Shown: positions 46,267 through 58,194, numbered from the stretch's first letter. The stretch is DNA of 64,000 bases from Tethya wilhelma (GCA_964030475.1 CAXIPT010000034.1:1-64000); one strand, 5' to 3'. The notes: a model not told the origin generated them from the sequence alone. A program made the numbers and translations.

Positions 46267-46461
46267 CTATTGCTGTCCCACTACTTAAATACATAAATAA
46301 TCAATAAATTAATGTTGTGGTATTGTTTGTGTATGTGTTAATGATGTCTCTTGAATTATTTATAATATATATACTGAATGTGAAACAGTTAATTGTTCTT
46401 ATGTGCACACTATATATATATCCTATGTACATAAGATTCTATGTTGGCTAATATATAATAC

Positions 46462-47178
46462 AAGTACAAAAAACATTGGAAATGTAATGAGACACAGGAA
46501 TTGCTAAATCGTAAAAAGAACGCAAACAAGATGGAATGGCTGTTGAGTGTGTGCAGAATTCTTCCTGTATGGGCTGCATTTAACAATCTCCTTANTAGCT
46601 GGCTTGCCAGACTACTAGCTTAGTAGCTAGCTACACACACCAACTCAATTGTGATTTGTAGAATTATGGAAAAATGAGAACAAAAAAGTACAAAAAACAT
46701 TGGAAATGTAATGAGACACAGGAATGGCTGAATCGTAAAAAGAACGCAAACAAGATGGAATGGCTGTTAAGAGTGTGTAAGGAATTCTTCCTGTGGGCAA
46801 AATAAGAGACTCAATAAGGAGATTGTTAAATGCAGCCCATACAGGAAGAATTCTGCACACACTCTAACAGCCATTCCATCTTGTTTGCGTTCTTTTTACA
46901 ATTTAGCCATTCCTGTGTCTCATTACATTTCCAATGTTTTTTTTTACTTGTGATACATAGGAATGCCTAAAAAGAAAGCAAACAAGATGGAATGGCTGGC
47001 GGAGTGTGTCCTATGGGCAACATGAGGGACTCAACATTGGAAGAGAGTACTACATGCAGCCCACACAGGAAGAATTCTGCACACGCTCAAACAGCCATTT
47101 CATCTTGTTTGCTTTCTTTTTACGATTTGGCCATTCCTATGTATCATTACATTTCCAATGTTTTTTTTTTTTACTTGT
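46462..47178. mobile_element. cluster of three family A foldback ends
   Basis: A half foldback (46462-46594, cut by the N at 46595) is followed by a short body fragment. A full GAACGC/GCGTTC foldback (about 46685-46945) comes next, then a full GAAAGC/GCTTTC foldback (about 46950-47178). No terminal hairpins are present here. Confidence 0.75.
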
Positions 47179-47179
47179 T

Positions 47180-47690
47180 AGTATATAGAAACTTTACTTT
47201 TTTTAGAAAATAAGCTTTTGTTTACAATTTACACATGGTTGTTCAAAAAATCAAAGATTGTGAACACAATTGAATTTTGTAATTCTATACAAAAAAGATG
47301 ACAAAATATAAATAAGTAGAAACATACAAAATATGCACTTTGTATACCTAAGTATAGCTAGCAGTCAGTATTTGTATAGTAAAATTGAGCAAAAGTTATT
47401 AGACCCCAACACAATCCGCCATGTTGTCACTTCCGGTCATGAGTTAATTAACGACGGGTTTGTGTACACTGCCATGGAAAATTAAGTCCAATTAAGACAA
47501 AATCAATTTGGTTGCCATGGCAACTGCCTATATGGTGCATAATTAATTCGTTAATTATATGAATATTATTTATATCAATTAGATTTTCATGGTAATGCTA
47601 TAAATATTCAGGTAGTTATTTCAATTTTGCATAAATTTTTACCTTAATTAGTTGTGTGTTTGGACCCAGACCTTAATGCCCCTGAGCACC
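47180..47690. other. AT-rich, partial foldback-like edge
   Basis: There is no gene. GGTTGCCATGGCAAC near 47510 and an end-like CCTTAATGCCCCTGAG near 47670 resemble family S, but I could not find the matching left end. Confidence 0.4.
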
Positions 47691-48209
47691 AGACCAGGCA
47701 CGGCCATATGGAGGAAGCTGCAACACTTGTAATGGTACATGTAGAGGTCATTACACAACATCATATATCGATGTGACAGATGAAGCACAAGTGAACAATA
47801 TCCAACAACCACCATCAGTGATTCTCAAGAATGCTATAGCAGAAGCTATGGATAATGGACGTAGACAACTCTCCACTGCTGAACTTGAAGCTGTAGCTAA
47901 CTTTTCACCAACTGATTGCTAAATCTGGCTAGACCATCTATGTACAGTTATTGAAAATAGACGGCGAGGTCCCAAGAAAGCAGCAGCTAAGAGACAAGCC
48001 AAGAAAGCTCTACAAAAGACCTTTGACTCAAGTGTGTCTCCTACAATTACATTCTGTGGACGCTGTGGGGTTGAGTATACAGATGAAACTGATGAGCCTG
48101 AAATATGGGTGGGATTTGACCTGTGTTTCAAATGGTATCATGCAAAGTGTGAACAGTTAAGTGGTGTGCCAACAGAAGGATCTTACTTATGTAGAGATTG
48201 CAGGCAGTA
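47690..48209 (+). pseudogene. PHD-finger protein, C-terminal part, one in-frame stop
   Basis: One frame runs from about 47702 to the stop TAG at 48207-48209, broken only by a TAA at about 47921. It encodes CNTCNGTCRGHY, a basic segment RRRGPKKAAAKRQAKKAL, and a C-terminal PHD finger: CGRCG..W.GFDLCFKWYHAKC..YLCRDC (48056-48205). PHD fingers bind histone H3 tails. The upstream part is missing. Such fingers also occur at the ends of some transposon proteins, so it may be host or mobile. Confidence 0.65.
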
Positions 48210-48479
48210 GCACTGATTTTTATGTAATAATATGAATTTTGATGCAAAATTAATAATTTTGAGAGGATTGAACTATTACTATTAAAAAAATATGTATTAA
48301 TAAAATGTTCATGCTAAATTTAAACAACCTTGATGCGAGTTTAAAGAGCTGCATTGCCAATTAAAAAAGAAAATTAAATATTTTGTAAATCATTTGCACC
48401 ACCTTGAGGGTTGGGTAAAATTAAGGGAGTAAAGGGAGAGTTGCACCAAAATCTCACTCCCATGGTGGGGAAACTCCAA

Positions 48480-48720
48480 GCTGAAAACGTGATTTATGTC
48501 AATTATATGTGTCTTGTTAACTATAGATAACTTACTTACTGAAGAACAGAACACAGAGAACGAACAGAACCAGAACTTGGGGAACTGCATGCTTGCAATA
48601 GATTCCAAATAAGGCCCACTTAAAATATGGAAAGAGTCACTAGCTTATGAATAATGCATGAGTTTAGAAATTAATCGTCGCCATATGAAGAAGGCGCTTT
48701 CAGAGCACTCAAGTCTCACA
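48480..48720 (+). mobile_element. Family A body fragment
   Basis: AACGTGATTTATGTCAATTA through GATTCCAAATAAGG and GAAGGCGCTTT match the body of the GTGAGC-type copies. Neither end is present. Confidence 0.6.
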
Positions 48721-49364
48721 CCTTAGGCGTGAGACTCATTAAATCTCACGCTCTCACGCTAGTACTGATAAACCTCAAGCAATTGCAGGCGTTTCGATTG
48801 AGTCNAGCATTTGAATCTGTGCTATAATTATTTTGTTAGTGATGGATCACTTTAATATTTAGTGTGCTAAACATACCAATTCTGGTCTTCTTAGTAAAGA
48901 AAGAAGTGATGGGTCTTGTTCCACTAGGTTGCTTTCTCTTGCTCATAGTTTACACAGGCCTACGCAGCACACAGCTGATTCCTTCCACGTGTTGTGGTCA
49001 GTTCATTTACCTAACTGGCCAATCCTGGGATTGGGGGGAAATCCCAATCCACTGCGCATAGCATTGCATAATATGCACATGCGATAAAATTAAAAAGAGT
49101 TGGAAGTTGAAACGCTACTATAGCTAGCTGGTAGCGAATCGGACCAGTACAGTACTGAGCTATATAGATATTTTTCACTACCTACAGTCTTGTAAATAGA
49201 GATTACCTTGCATTTTATAGCAGTACTGCTAGTAATTTGATAGTAGGTAAGTTACTGTACAATGTCTAATTAGTTTTAGTGTTTTGTCAAAAGGGGGTAT
49301 CCATGGATACATTGGATATCCCCCTAAATCCGCCACTGCATACAGAAACGTATTGACTCTGTAT
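48721..49364. other. intergenic; possible hAT-like end near 49340
   Basis: A gap N is at 48805. On the minus strand CAGTGGCGGATTTAGGGGG ends near 49340, and the sequence inside folds (GGGGGATATCC with GGATACCCCC). This resembles ends of hAT-type non-autonomous elements, but no partner end was found. Confidence 0.3.
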
Positions 49365-49852
49365 TTGTTCCGCCTGGTATTGGAAGAATACCTGTTAAAA
49401 TTAAATTCAGTCTAGTTTCTCTTCGTTTTCAGCTGATCAGTGGAAAAACTGGACTGTTTACTATTCAATAATGACTTTATTTGATATTTTGAATGAAGCT
49501 GATACAGAATGCTGGCGTAATTTCGTTTTGGGATGTAGGATTTTATGTAATTATACACTGACAAATACACAGCTTCAGTTGGCAGATGCATTATTGATGG
49601 CATTTTGCAAAAAAAGATGAAATTACTATCAACATGCATTTACATGCACACCTAAAGTCCTGTATTGAAGATTATGGACCGCTTCATTCTTTTTGGTTAT
49701 ACGCATTTGAGCGTTATAACTGACAGTAACAATAGATGCATAGAACCCCAACTGATGGAAAGTTTCCTAAATGATGTTAGTGTCCATTCTGAACAGTATC
49801 CTGAGGAGTATCAAGAGAGTTTTGCTCCATGTGTTTATTATTCTCACTACTA
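49365..49852 (+). pseudogene. EnSpm-like transposase C-terminal fragment
   Basis: Frames in series read PPGIGRIPVKIK, ADQWKNWTVYYS, CWRNFVLGCRIL, MHLHLK, IEDYGPLHSFWLYAFERYN, and CIEPQLMESFLNDV up to a TAA at 49851-49853. They align in order with the C-terminal block of the copy at 31.5 kb but come from a different lineage. Frameshifts lie near 49615 and 49715. The hAT remnant begins about 50 bp downstream. Confidence 0.7.
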
Positions 49853-49900
49853 ACACTTGAGTGTTTTTTTTTAAATTAGTGCCAATTTAAATTTTTGCAG

Positions 49901-50649
49901 GTTACTGATGATTTTCTTGTGGATCTCTATTACTACTTTGACAAAAGTACAAAGAGAAATTCAGAGCTTGCAGGTATATGATATATATATGCCTGTGCCA
50001 CTATATTGTATTCATTATCCTTTATTTTGTTGAAATTTAATAGAGTTTTCTGAGCTCTGTGACATCACCTACAGAAAGATTGTTCACCATGTCACTACAA
50101 GATGGCTTAGCTTACAAGCTGCTGTTGATAGAGCTCTTAGACAGTATCCAGCTTTGCAGAGAATGTTTCTGTCTAAAGGTAGGTTATTTTTTAACTGAAT
50201 ATGCATGCCATCATGGTATGATGCAAGCTTACATAATATTATACATGAAGCATGCAGTGAGTGAATCTTTCCTCTTTGCACTTGAATCCACACCCAGATT
50301 CCAGAGACTGAGAGCAAGATTTGAGGATACTATGACAGAGGTATATTTACTCTTCTACAGTCATTGCCTCCAGTTATTTGTAAGGCTCAATCTTTTCCTA
50401 CAACGTGAAGAACCTATAATTGCTGCTATTTCTGAACAGGTAATATATACATCATATGTATGGGTTGGCATGCACTGCATTATTTTTTTAAATGAATTTC
50501 CAGCTCTATAAGTTTGTTTCCTTGGTTCTCCCAAAGTTCGTTCCAATCAGTATCATTGGACGTGGTGATATATCTTCTATTGATTACAAGAACAGAGTTC
50601 TTCAGCTGCTGGTAATTGAATTTTATTGTTTATCATAAGTCATGCATGA

Positions 50650-50682
<33 letters not shown>

Positions 50683-51260
50683 GATCAGAGGCTACAAATA
50701 GTACTTATTACACAGCAATGAGTGAAACAAATGGTTGATGATGGAGACATTGATCCTAGACAAGCATCTAACTTTAATGGAGTTCGTGTTTTCTTTGAGA
50801 CAGTTGTGGAATACAGTATGAAGCATCTTCCTCTGAATGATCAACTTCTCAAAGCAGCAAGTTTCATCAGCTTTGCTTGAAGACTTTCTGCAGATCCTTT
50901 ATCTGCTGAATATTTTGTTAAAAGGTATGTATAACATTAATTATATATATTTGCAACCACATAGTACTATTATTTAAGTGTGTTTTTTTTTCTTGTCATT
51001 TAATAGATTCCATGATCTGTTGCCTTACTCATCCCCAGCAGAATTAACAAAACTAGGGGAGGAGTTTGTCGATTATCAGTTGTTCAAAGATGAAGATGTA
51101 CCTGAATGTGTGTGGAATGATGCCCGTATTCAGAGTAATGATGAAAGAGGGTGGACAAGTACACTACCGTTTAGATGTTCTGTGGTACTATCAAGAGTGT
51201 ATTAGAGAGAGTACGCAACAACATACACGAAGTATTGCATATGCATTTTGACTGAATGAC
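49901..51260 (+). pseudogene. hAT-type transposase-derived gene, C-terminal exons
   Basis: Exons with good GT..AG borders are 49901-49973, 50044-50178, 50258-50439, 50504-50611, about 50728-50923, and 51007 onward. Their product includes DLYYYFDKSTKRNSELA, HHVTTRWLSLQAAVDRAL, FEDTMTEVYLLF and LNLFLQREEP, then LLPYSSPAE. The order and wording match the C-terminal half of DUF4371/hAT-type proteins found across animals. A TGA lies in the fifth exon (about 50878) and a frameshift near 51150 precedes VHYRLDVLWYYQ. The gene is a relic with preserved exon structure. Confidence 0.7.
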
Positions 51261-51390
51261 GTCACGTTGTCGTGTTCAATAAGTGGGTGTGATGCATGAA
51301 TATCATCAGTGCTGCATAGCGCATGTTAAGTTATGGCTTCGATCAACTTGCATGCCACGTGGCTGCAAACTACGCGCATGTATGTGAAAG

Positions 51391-51531
51391 AAGATGTCTA
51401 AGAGGAAGAAGCAGCAAGGTAAAAAACTGACCAAGAAAGAGGTCAAGAGAGTTGCAGAGGGCATCAAAGCAGAGACAAATGTAAGAGAACTTTCTGTATC
51501 TATTCTGGAGGAACTTCCAGGGAGTCTGTAA
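51391..51531 (+). CDS. short basic ORF
   Basis: MSKRKKQQGKKLTKKEVKRV and following residues give a 46-codon ORF ending at 51531. An internal GTAAGAG could act as a donor, which would make it the first exon of a gene cut by the gap at 51639. I recognise no domain. Confidence 0.3.
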   Translation, partial: KMSKRKKQQGKKLTKKEVKRVAEGIKAETNVRELSVSILEELPGSL

Positions 51532-51639
51532 ACACTGGACTGGACTGGACTGGAATGGAATACTGGAATGACCTTTGAACTTTCTTTTGTGCAATAATGT
51601 CAAGGGTAAATCCCTGAATTGATCACGTGGCTTTTTTGN

Positions 51640-51815
51640 AATTATTCCTATGGGCAACATGAGGGACCCAACATGGGAAGAGAGTACTGCATGCAGCCCA
51701 CACAGGAATGATTCTGCACACACTCAAACAGCCATTCCATCTTGTTTGCTTTCTTTTTTACGATTTGGCCATTCCTATGTCTCTTTACATTTTCAATGTT
51801 TTTTTCACTTGTACT
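51640..51815. mobile_element. half of a family A foldback
   Basis: Loop and right arm (GCTTTC subtype) are present. The left arm is lost at the gap N at 51639. Confidence 0.7.
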
Positions 51816-51884
51816 ATTAAGTATCGCTTACTTTCACAGCAATTGCTAAAATTCAGTAAAACAGTGAAATTGGCCATTTTATAT

Positions 51885-52262
51885 TGGATCGCTCGACCTC
51901 AATGATATGACGGCTTTGTTTGAGACACTGCTACCTGCAATCAGCTCCACTCTTGGAATATTAATAGTAAGAGAACTGAACTTTCTGATCTCCAGATTGG
52001 GTAGCTCTACCACAAGTTTCTAGGTTGTTTTGAGCTGCCGTCCGTGATGTGATTTTTTGGGCCGACTATTGATTATTTCGGACACACCCTTTAATCGTGC
52101 CAGAAAGCGTTAGAGAAAGGGGGTGGGGCTGGATGTTTGCACAACCTGGAGTAGATTTTCACGAGCAGTCTAATGGTAATAGTCTCGAAGCAGCAACGCC
52201 CATAGGTAAGTCAGAATAGCGTCCGATAATTGATGGTGTCCGAGCATTGATCGCTTACTCTA
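51885..52262. repeat. Repeat family B, uninterrupted paralogue
   Basis: This matches 29955-30017 joined directly to 30912-31210, without the retroposed sequence. Shared blocks include CTCGACCTCAATGATAT, CTCTTGGAATAT and GTTTGCACAACC. It is non-coding. Confidence 0.7.
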
Positions 52263-52739
52263 CTATAACACAAGATTTAGTGAAAAAAATTTGGTTGCCA
52301 TGGCAACTGCATATCTTTTCCGGGATTTTAATTGAAGATATTTTCATAAATATTCATAATGAGATTGGTCATGTGACTCTGGTAACCAGAGCATATCATT
52401 AAGGATGTTGGGAGCATCATTCACATGTGTTACCATGTGAGAGCATGTTAAATGATAAAGATATTCTTAGAGAGAGCATACGAACGACACTGTTCTGGTA
52501 GAGTGTCTGAAGGATAGACTTGTAGTGCTGCAAATATGGAATCCCATCAGCTGCTGCCAAAGCTAACCTATGGTTTACACAGGGTACAGAGATCATTTTA
52601 ACGCTATGCCTCTTACTGCAACACCATTCAGCCTCCCTATCATTACAGATGCTACATCGCTACCAAATGCATGGAGCTTTGTGATGTCCAAAGTAAACTT
52701 CTTAAAATAGCACTCTCAATCATTTCTGCTGTTCCATCT

Positions 52740-52975
52740 TGGATATATATCTTGAATTAGAAAAAAAGATGTCTGCATACCTGCTTCGGTAATATACCTA
52801 GCAACAAGCACCAGCTGCTTGAGTACAGCAATATCAGTAGATTCGTCTGATTAAAAAATAACTACAGCGAATATTATCAAGAATCTGCTCTTCTAGAACT
52901 GTGGAAATGCACTGAAGTAGCTCTCTAATTCTTTGTTCACTGGTATAGTTAGTATTTCTACCAAGATTCAATTCT
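52740..52975 (-). pseudogene. hAT/DUF4371 N-terminal fragment
   Basis: The minus strand encodes EQRIRELLQCISTVLEEQIL and, after a frame change, ESTDIAVLKQLVLVARYITE. This is the E-S-T-D-I-A landmark of DUF4371/hAT-type proteins. It abuts the TTAA-flanked repeat at 52976. It may come from the same family as the C-terminal relic at 49.9-51.3 kb, in opposite orientation. Confidence 0.6.
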
Positions 52976-53440
52976 TTAACTCTTTAGGGCCGGTAGACGG
53001 ATTTATCCGCACGCGCGTACTCAACGATCGCGTAATCTGCGATTTTTCGCATTTTTTTATGTTAAGCCATAGCGTTTGAGCTATGAGCTTTTAGACTTGC
53101 TGTGCAGTTAGGTAAGGAAGCGCTCTACTAAAATACCAAGTAAGTCAGGTCTAATTAGTAGGAGAGGAGATATAGGCTTTAGAGTTCAAAGGTCGCGATC
53201 GTGGCGAGATCGTGACCTTTGGTTTTAAACTCACCTTTTTTCTTAGTGCTTTGCAGGAGAAGCTTGACGCTAGCTATGGAGGTGCAGGGAGGCTTAGGCT
53301 ATACCTGCATACAAGCGCTTTTGCAGTACTGCTCTTCAAGCTGGAAAAAAAGCCTAAAGTATGCAGGTCGTTTGGCGAACTTTGACCCCTTCCGTTTTTG
53401 CAAGCTTTTGAAGTTAATAAAAGCCAACCTAGAGCTAATT
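52976..53440. mobile_element. Family P (TTAA) repeat, left-arm copy, truncated
   Basis: It starts TTAA then CTCTTTAGGGCCGGTAGACG and is the inverted equivalent of 60150-60597. It is cut at 53441 by a family A hairpin end and then a gap. Confidence 0.7.
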
Positions 53441-53547
53441 CCCAGTACGGTAGTACTGGGTACACAGGAATGGCACGGATGGCCCATTAGCGCAATACAA
53501 ATATTCACGCGAATAACTCTGCAAAAACTGAGCGCTTAGCACTAAAA
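53441..53547 (-). mobile_element. Family A hairpin-end fragment
   Basis: The hairpin is at 53441-53460, followed by about 90 bp of body up to the N at 53548. Confidence 0.75.
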
Positions 53548-53550
53548 NTA

Positions 53551-54204
53551 CTCAGGGGAGTTAAGGCTGCCTATGCTTAATTTATTTGAAATTTAAAGTA
53601 ATATGTCTATCTCCTAGACGATGGCCTATATTACCATGGCAACACATACAGATGTTCACCAAACTTGCCTCAACATGTTCTTCTAGTTAATTTGGTCATA
53701 TGACATGCATATCATGAATAATTAATATGCCGTGGTGAATATGGTTGCTATGGCAACCAAATTTTTTTTCAGTGAGTTGTCTAACATTGGAGTATCTTAA
53801 TCTGCCCTGAAAACAGGGATCCCATATATGTGCATAAATTTATTAACCAAAAAGCAGTCACACCTCTTGTACTATGTACACAAAACTGCTGATATCTTTA
53901 TGCGCATATATCGGGTCCCAGTTTTCAGAGCAGATTGAGATACTCCAATGTTAGACGACTCACTGAAAAAAAATTTGGTTGCCGTAGCAACCATAATCAC
54001 CACCGCATAATTAATTATTCATGAAAATTCAATTATTCATGATATGCATGTCACATGACCAAATTAACTGGGCGAACATGTTGAGGCAAGTTTGGTGAAC
54101 ATCTGTATGTGTTGCCATAGTAATATAGGCCATTTTTTAAAAGATAGACACATTACTTTGAATTTTGAATGAATTAAGGCATAGGCAGCCTTAACTCCCC
54201 TGAG
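53551..54204. mobile_element. Family S foldback element, left-arm copy
   Basis: A near-full-length palindrome with ends CTCAGGGGAGTTAAGG and CCTTAACTCCCCTGAG, flanked by TA. The centre lies near 53880. It contains GGTTGCTATGGCAACC. It is non-coding. Confidence 0.85.
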
Positions 54205-54365
54205 TATGCTATAAATGGCGCAGAAATAAGCACCCAATAGTAAGTGCATGTATCTGTACCTATTCTAACTGTAGAAAATAGTCGAGCTAATACTAACTAC
54301 CCATTGAATCATAAGCGCTTAGCTTGTATCTCCCACATATTTCATTGTAAACTTATAATACACAA

Positions 54366-54708
54366 CAGCCAGGATTTTAGAAAAGAGGGAGCAATAAAAA
54401 TATTGCGCGCAAAGCGCGCAGGAAATTTTGTGCAACCGGAAGCCACACCCACTTAATTAGCTAATTTTAGCCCCTCCCATTCATTAAATTGAACCGCAGC
54501 ACACGCTCGCTAGATCGAACGCTCCCTAAAGTTTTGTAGCAGTAAAAAGAAATCTTGTTCTGTATTAAATTCTGGCTAAAGATGACTGTAAGCAGTGTTG
54601 CTAAAGTAAGTGCAAGAAAGAATAGCGCATTATAATACCAAAGCGTAAATTTCGCGACTGAAAAAAGGGGGGCAAATGCCCCCTGTGCCCCCCCTGGCTA
54701 CGCCACTG
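54366..54708. mobile_element. hAT-like non-autonomous element, left-arm copy
   Basis: This is the inverted counterpart of 58886-59222. One end has CCCCTGGCTACGCCACTG; the other is shortened to CAGCCAGG. Both sides carry CACAA. It contains a GCGCGCAAAGCGCGC palindrome and a run of C/G near 54665. Confidence 0.7.
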
Positions 54709-55150
54709 CACAATGTACACAATTATTATGCAGATAAACAGCTCCTGGCATAGCCCAGCAATTCTGCAACGCTGTAGGGCGTCTTCTGATGATCTTCAAG
54801 AGATTTCTTTCTGCTAGAAGTGTTTAGTTCATGAAGAATTCAGTGTTTTTTATTTTAAATTAAATATGCATTATAATGAGATGCACAAGCAGCAGCTGCA
54901 TCGTGTACTTATCAGAATTATTAATCAATGAACATATATCAACATATCCCGTGTACTATCAGGAGAGAAGCTAGCCTTGGCTGACGTAGCTGCATTCAAG
55001 CGCTCATATCTGAAGCAGCCCCACCCGTAAAATCTCGTCTGCAGCTTGCCAAGGTATGCCCCTCCCCTCTTGTGCAAAAAAATCGATTTCGCGCGCGTGT
55101 TGCAAATTACACTAAAACCACCGATTACTACAAACAAAGTTAGGTACTAC

Positions 55151-55321
55151 CTGGTCGGTTTTCCAAAATTCGGTCGATATTGCAACTGATTGCTGTGGTT
55201 GTTGCATATCAAATGCATTCTCCGGTTCAGATTCATCGCCAAGATCATGCATGTTCATAGTCCTTAGAAGCATTTCATCATCTATCCACTCTTTTGAGTC
55301 AGATGGTAGATCATCACGTTA
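55151..55321 (-). CDS. open exon in the left arm, unknown protein
   Basis: The frame reads DDLPSDSKEWIDDEMLLRTM and onward to STEFWKTDQ, followed by the splice donor GTAGTA. The mirrored copy at 58261-58432 has TGA in place of the Trp codon. The N-terminal boundary is unclear because a TAA lies upstream without an obvious acceptor. No known domain. Confidence 0.4.
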
Positions 55322-55346
55322 ACACATCAGTGCATTAATATTAATA

Positions 55347-56122
55347 TATGTACATACTGATACTATGCCGCAGAGCAGCGGAAAACTATGACTTCTTATT
55401 TCTCTGCGGTAAACACTATATTCAGCTGCGACCTTTTCAACAGAATCTACCAATTCTGCTGTTTATGAAAAGCATTTGAACAGTGTTCACAGTAGAGAAA
55501 TTTTTAGCGTGACGTCGGAATCACCCCTGGGTCAAAATTGCCCTGCTTTACTTTAAAAATAGCTTACATTCATCTTCACAGCATCATCACCCTGAGACAT
55601 TGGTGAAAAATGGTCACACTCTGTTTTGTGTGAAAATATGAGATAAAGATGGTGAATGATCTCCTCTACTACTGTGATCTTTAGCTTTACGAATATGAGT
55701 AATCCATGTCTTAGATTTCTGTGAGTAATAGTTTATAAATATTTGATGTTTATGTGCTAGCTACCCGCTAGCTATGAATAGCTAAAAGTACTGACCTGAT
55801 TGTAATACAGACTCTTCCCAGAAAAAAAATCAAATCTTAAATAAGATCTTGTTAAGAATAACTGTTAAAATCATTGATAATAATATAAGATCCTGTCAAG
55901 ATATGGGCAACTGTTGGGATTAATATAAGATTCGGTCAAGATCTTAAGAGGAAATTATAACAATATTTTACTTGTATGTCTTACACATAACTTACAAATC
56001 TTGAAGGCCTTACAAAAGCTAATAACCGAACTTAACAATGAATGCTCTAGCTTACATCTTTACTCAGTTTAATATATATTCTTTATAAGTATCACTACCA
56101 GTCCTTAATGGAGGTTTATTTT
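55347..56122. other. spacer of the inverted duplication, mostly non-coding
   Basis: AT-rich sequence. A possible minus-strand exon near 55600-55722 (acceptor CACAG; SKTWITHIRKAK) is open for about 34 codons. GATCTTGTTAAGA-like segments recur near 55830-55940. Confidence 0.35.
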
Positions 56123-56876
56123 TCACTCAGTTCCTTTTCCTTCTTTATTCTCTCGTTTTTCACTGCTTTCCTTTTCTTTCTTTACTCTTTTGTTTGCATT
56201 GATACATTTCTGGTTGCACTTTTGTCTTATTTCTGAAGCATGCTTCAGGGTTGTAGAGTTGTGGGTTGTTGTGTTGGGTTCTACCCTTTCCAAATTTCCT
56301 ATTAATGCATTCTAATTTATATGAAAGTAAATTATGATTAATTAATTTGCAATATTATATTAATAGGTCTGCTTACTTTCTAAAAGCATAACAGAATTCT
56401 TTGGTAGTGGAGGCTTGGTGCTCCTCTCGCTCTCTGTGTAACAGCATGTAGCCATTTCACTGTCAGTGAATAGTGCATCCATGAGAGCTAAAGAATATTT
56501 TTCAGGGGTTGATTCAGCCCTTAAATGTAGCAGATGGACACCATTCTCCTACAATTTTGTTGTTACTATAATATTGTGCATCAAAGAATTTAAAATTTAG
56601 CAAATACCGATATATAATCCTGATCTTCCTCTTCATCTATGTCACTATCAATTGTGACAGTGTCATCACGCTCTTGCTTTACTAAAGAATTACCAGCTGT
56701 ATGCTTTTGTTTTGAAACAGCTGCTAGCAATTGGTCTAACTTCTTCTCTATTCGGTTTAATTGTAGGTTCTGCATGCAAAATATAATTTCATCAAATTTT
56801 ATTGTATGCCTTGAAGAAGCTTCGATTCGTACATACTTACATTGCTTGAAGACTGCTGCACTTGTTTCTCTGTCAT
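56123..56876 (-). CDS. small BEN-domain protein, four exons, apparently intact
   Basis: Exons are 56841-56876 (MTEKQVQQSSSN), 56608-56769, 56377-56548 and 56123-56298, giving about 181 residues. All introns are GT..AG and phases agree (0, 0, 1). Residues 13-35 form a predicted coiled coil (NRIEKKLDQLLAAVSKQ). An acidic patch DSDIDEEEDQD follows. The C-terminal half is BEN-like: TPEKYSLALMDALFTDSEMA, then a basic, INQKC-like region QKCNQKCINANKR. BEN domains bind DNA or act in chromatin repression. No stop or frameshift was found. It sits in the spacer of the inverted duplication, so it may be host or carried cargo. Confidence 0.65.
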
Positions 56877-56879
56877 TGT

Positions 56880-58190
56880 ATGGCTAAGAGAAGCAGATTA
56901 GCCACGTCAGTAAATTTTTTTCCTAAAATCACTAGATGTTAGTGAGGGTGGAGTCATGAGAGGTGTGATTCCAGTTGCCTCTTATATCTGCTTCTACATA
57001 ATATATCAATACATACTAAGACTGAAAGAGAAACAATCTCATGGTAAAGTACCTTCTAAGAATGAAAAAGTGGAATACAAGCACTTTTCTGAAATGATTT
57101 ACAGTTCAGTTTTGCCACAAAACAAGAAACAAAGCAAGCCGTCAAAGTTTTTGAAAAACAATACTACCAGCTACACAATATCTTCCTAATCTTGGATCAG
57201 TACCCAAGTATGACCAACCTAGAAAAACATTGGACTATTCCAAGTTTTTGATTTCAAAATGGAACACCTTTGGGAGCTAGTTTACTAGAGGACTTTGATT
57301 TACGGCATACATGCATGTTCAGTTCTTATGATTATTACAGCTGAAAAATAATAGTCACCTAGAGCAACTCCATAGATGGGAATCTACCTCTGGATGTATA
57401 TAGCGCCAGCTATAGCGCTCATTTGGCGCTCTAGCTAGCCTATATAGCGCTCAGTATAGAGCTATTAATAAATTTAGGGAGGTACGTTTTGATCATTTAG
57501 AGCTTACTTTTGAAGACTAGATTGCTTTGCTTTTAGTTCTTGCTTCAGATGTCTTTTGTTGGAAATTAACGGTCCTCACATCTTGTCTTGACCTTCACTG
57601 GCTCTCTGAGTCTCAGTCTGAACTGAAGTAGATCTGCTTCACTGTTCTGCTCTGGTTCTGCTCTGTTCACTGACTAGGTCACGTGTTCCAATTCTTACAC
57701 CCACTTTATTTCAAAGCGCGCTGTGCCACACTTAATATTCATTATTCACTTGTAGAGAGACATAAAGTACATGTGAAGTACAAGTTGAATAATAATTATC
57801 TGCAGAAAACTATCCCAGTCCTTAAGTCACTTGAGCATGGTAAGCCATAACTATCACAATATATGCATCTTACGATTTATATTATTGCAACGTAAACGAA
57901 AACCAAGCCAAGTACAAGCTGTGTCCTCGGAGAAAACCAAGGCCCGACAAAGTTAAGGTTAATATAAACTAATCTATGGAGTTCATTGGTCAAATGTTTG
58001 ACACAAAATTTTGTGTTCAGCACGAGCAAAAGACTGGCGATCCCAAAGATAACATTGATAAGGTAGCAATTATTTTTACCTTCAAAATTAATAAGCATCA
58101 AAGTCTAGTAAGGTCTTGCTTTCCCCTGTTACCTTAGCAATCAGTTTGGCAGATTTAGTCTTTAGCGAAGGGTTTGTGTGAATATCATCT
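56880..58190. other. spacer upstream of the BEN gene
   Basis: No confident gene. TAGCGCTC repeats occur near 57405-57460. A plus-strand ORF at 56956-57189 has a lysine-rich tail but no recognisable domain. The gap N at 58194 ends the stretch. Confidence 0.35.
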
Positions 58191-58194
58191 TCAN

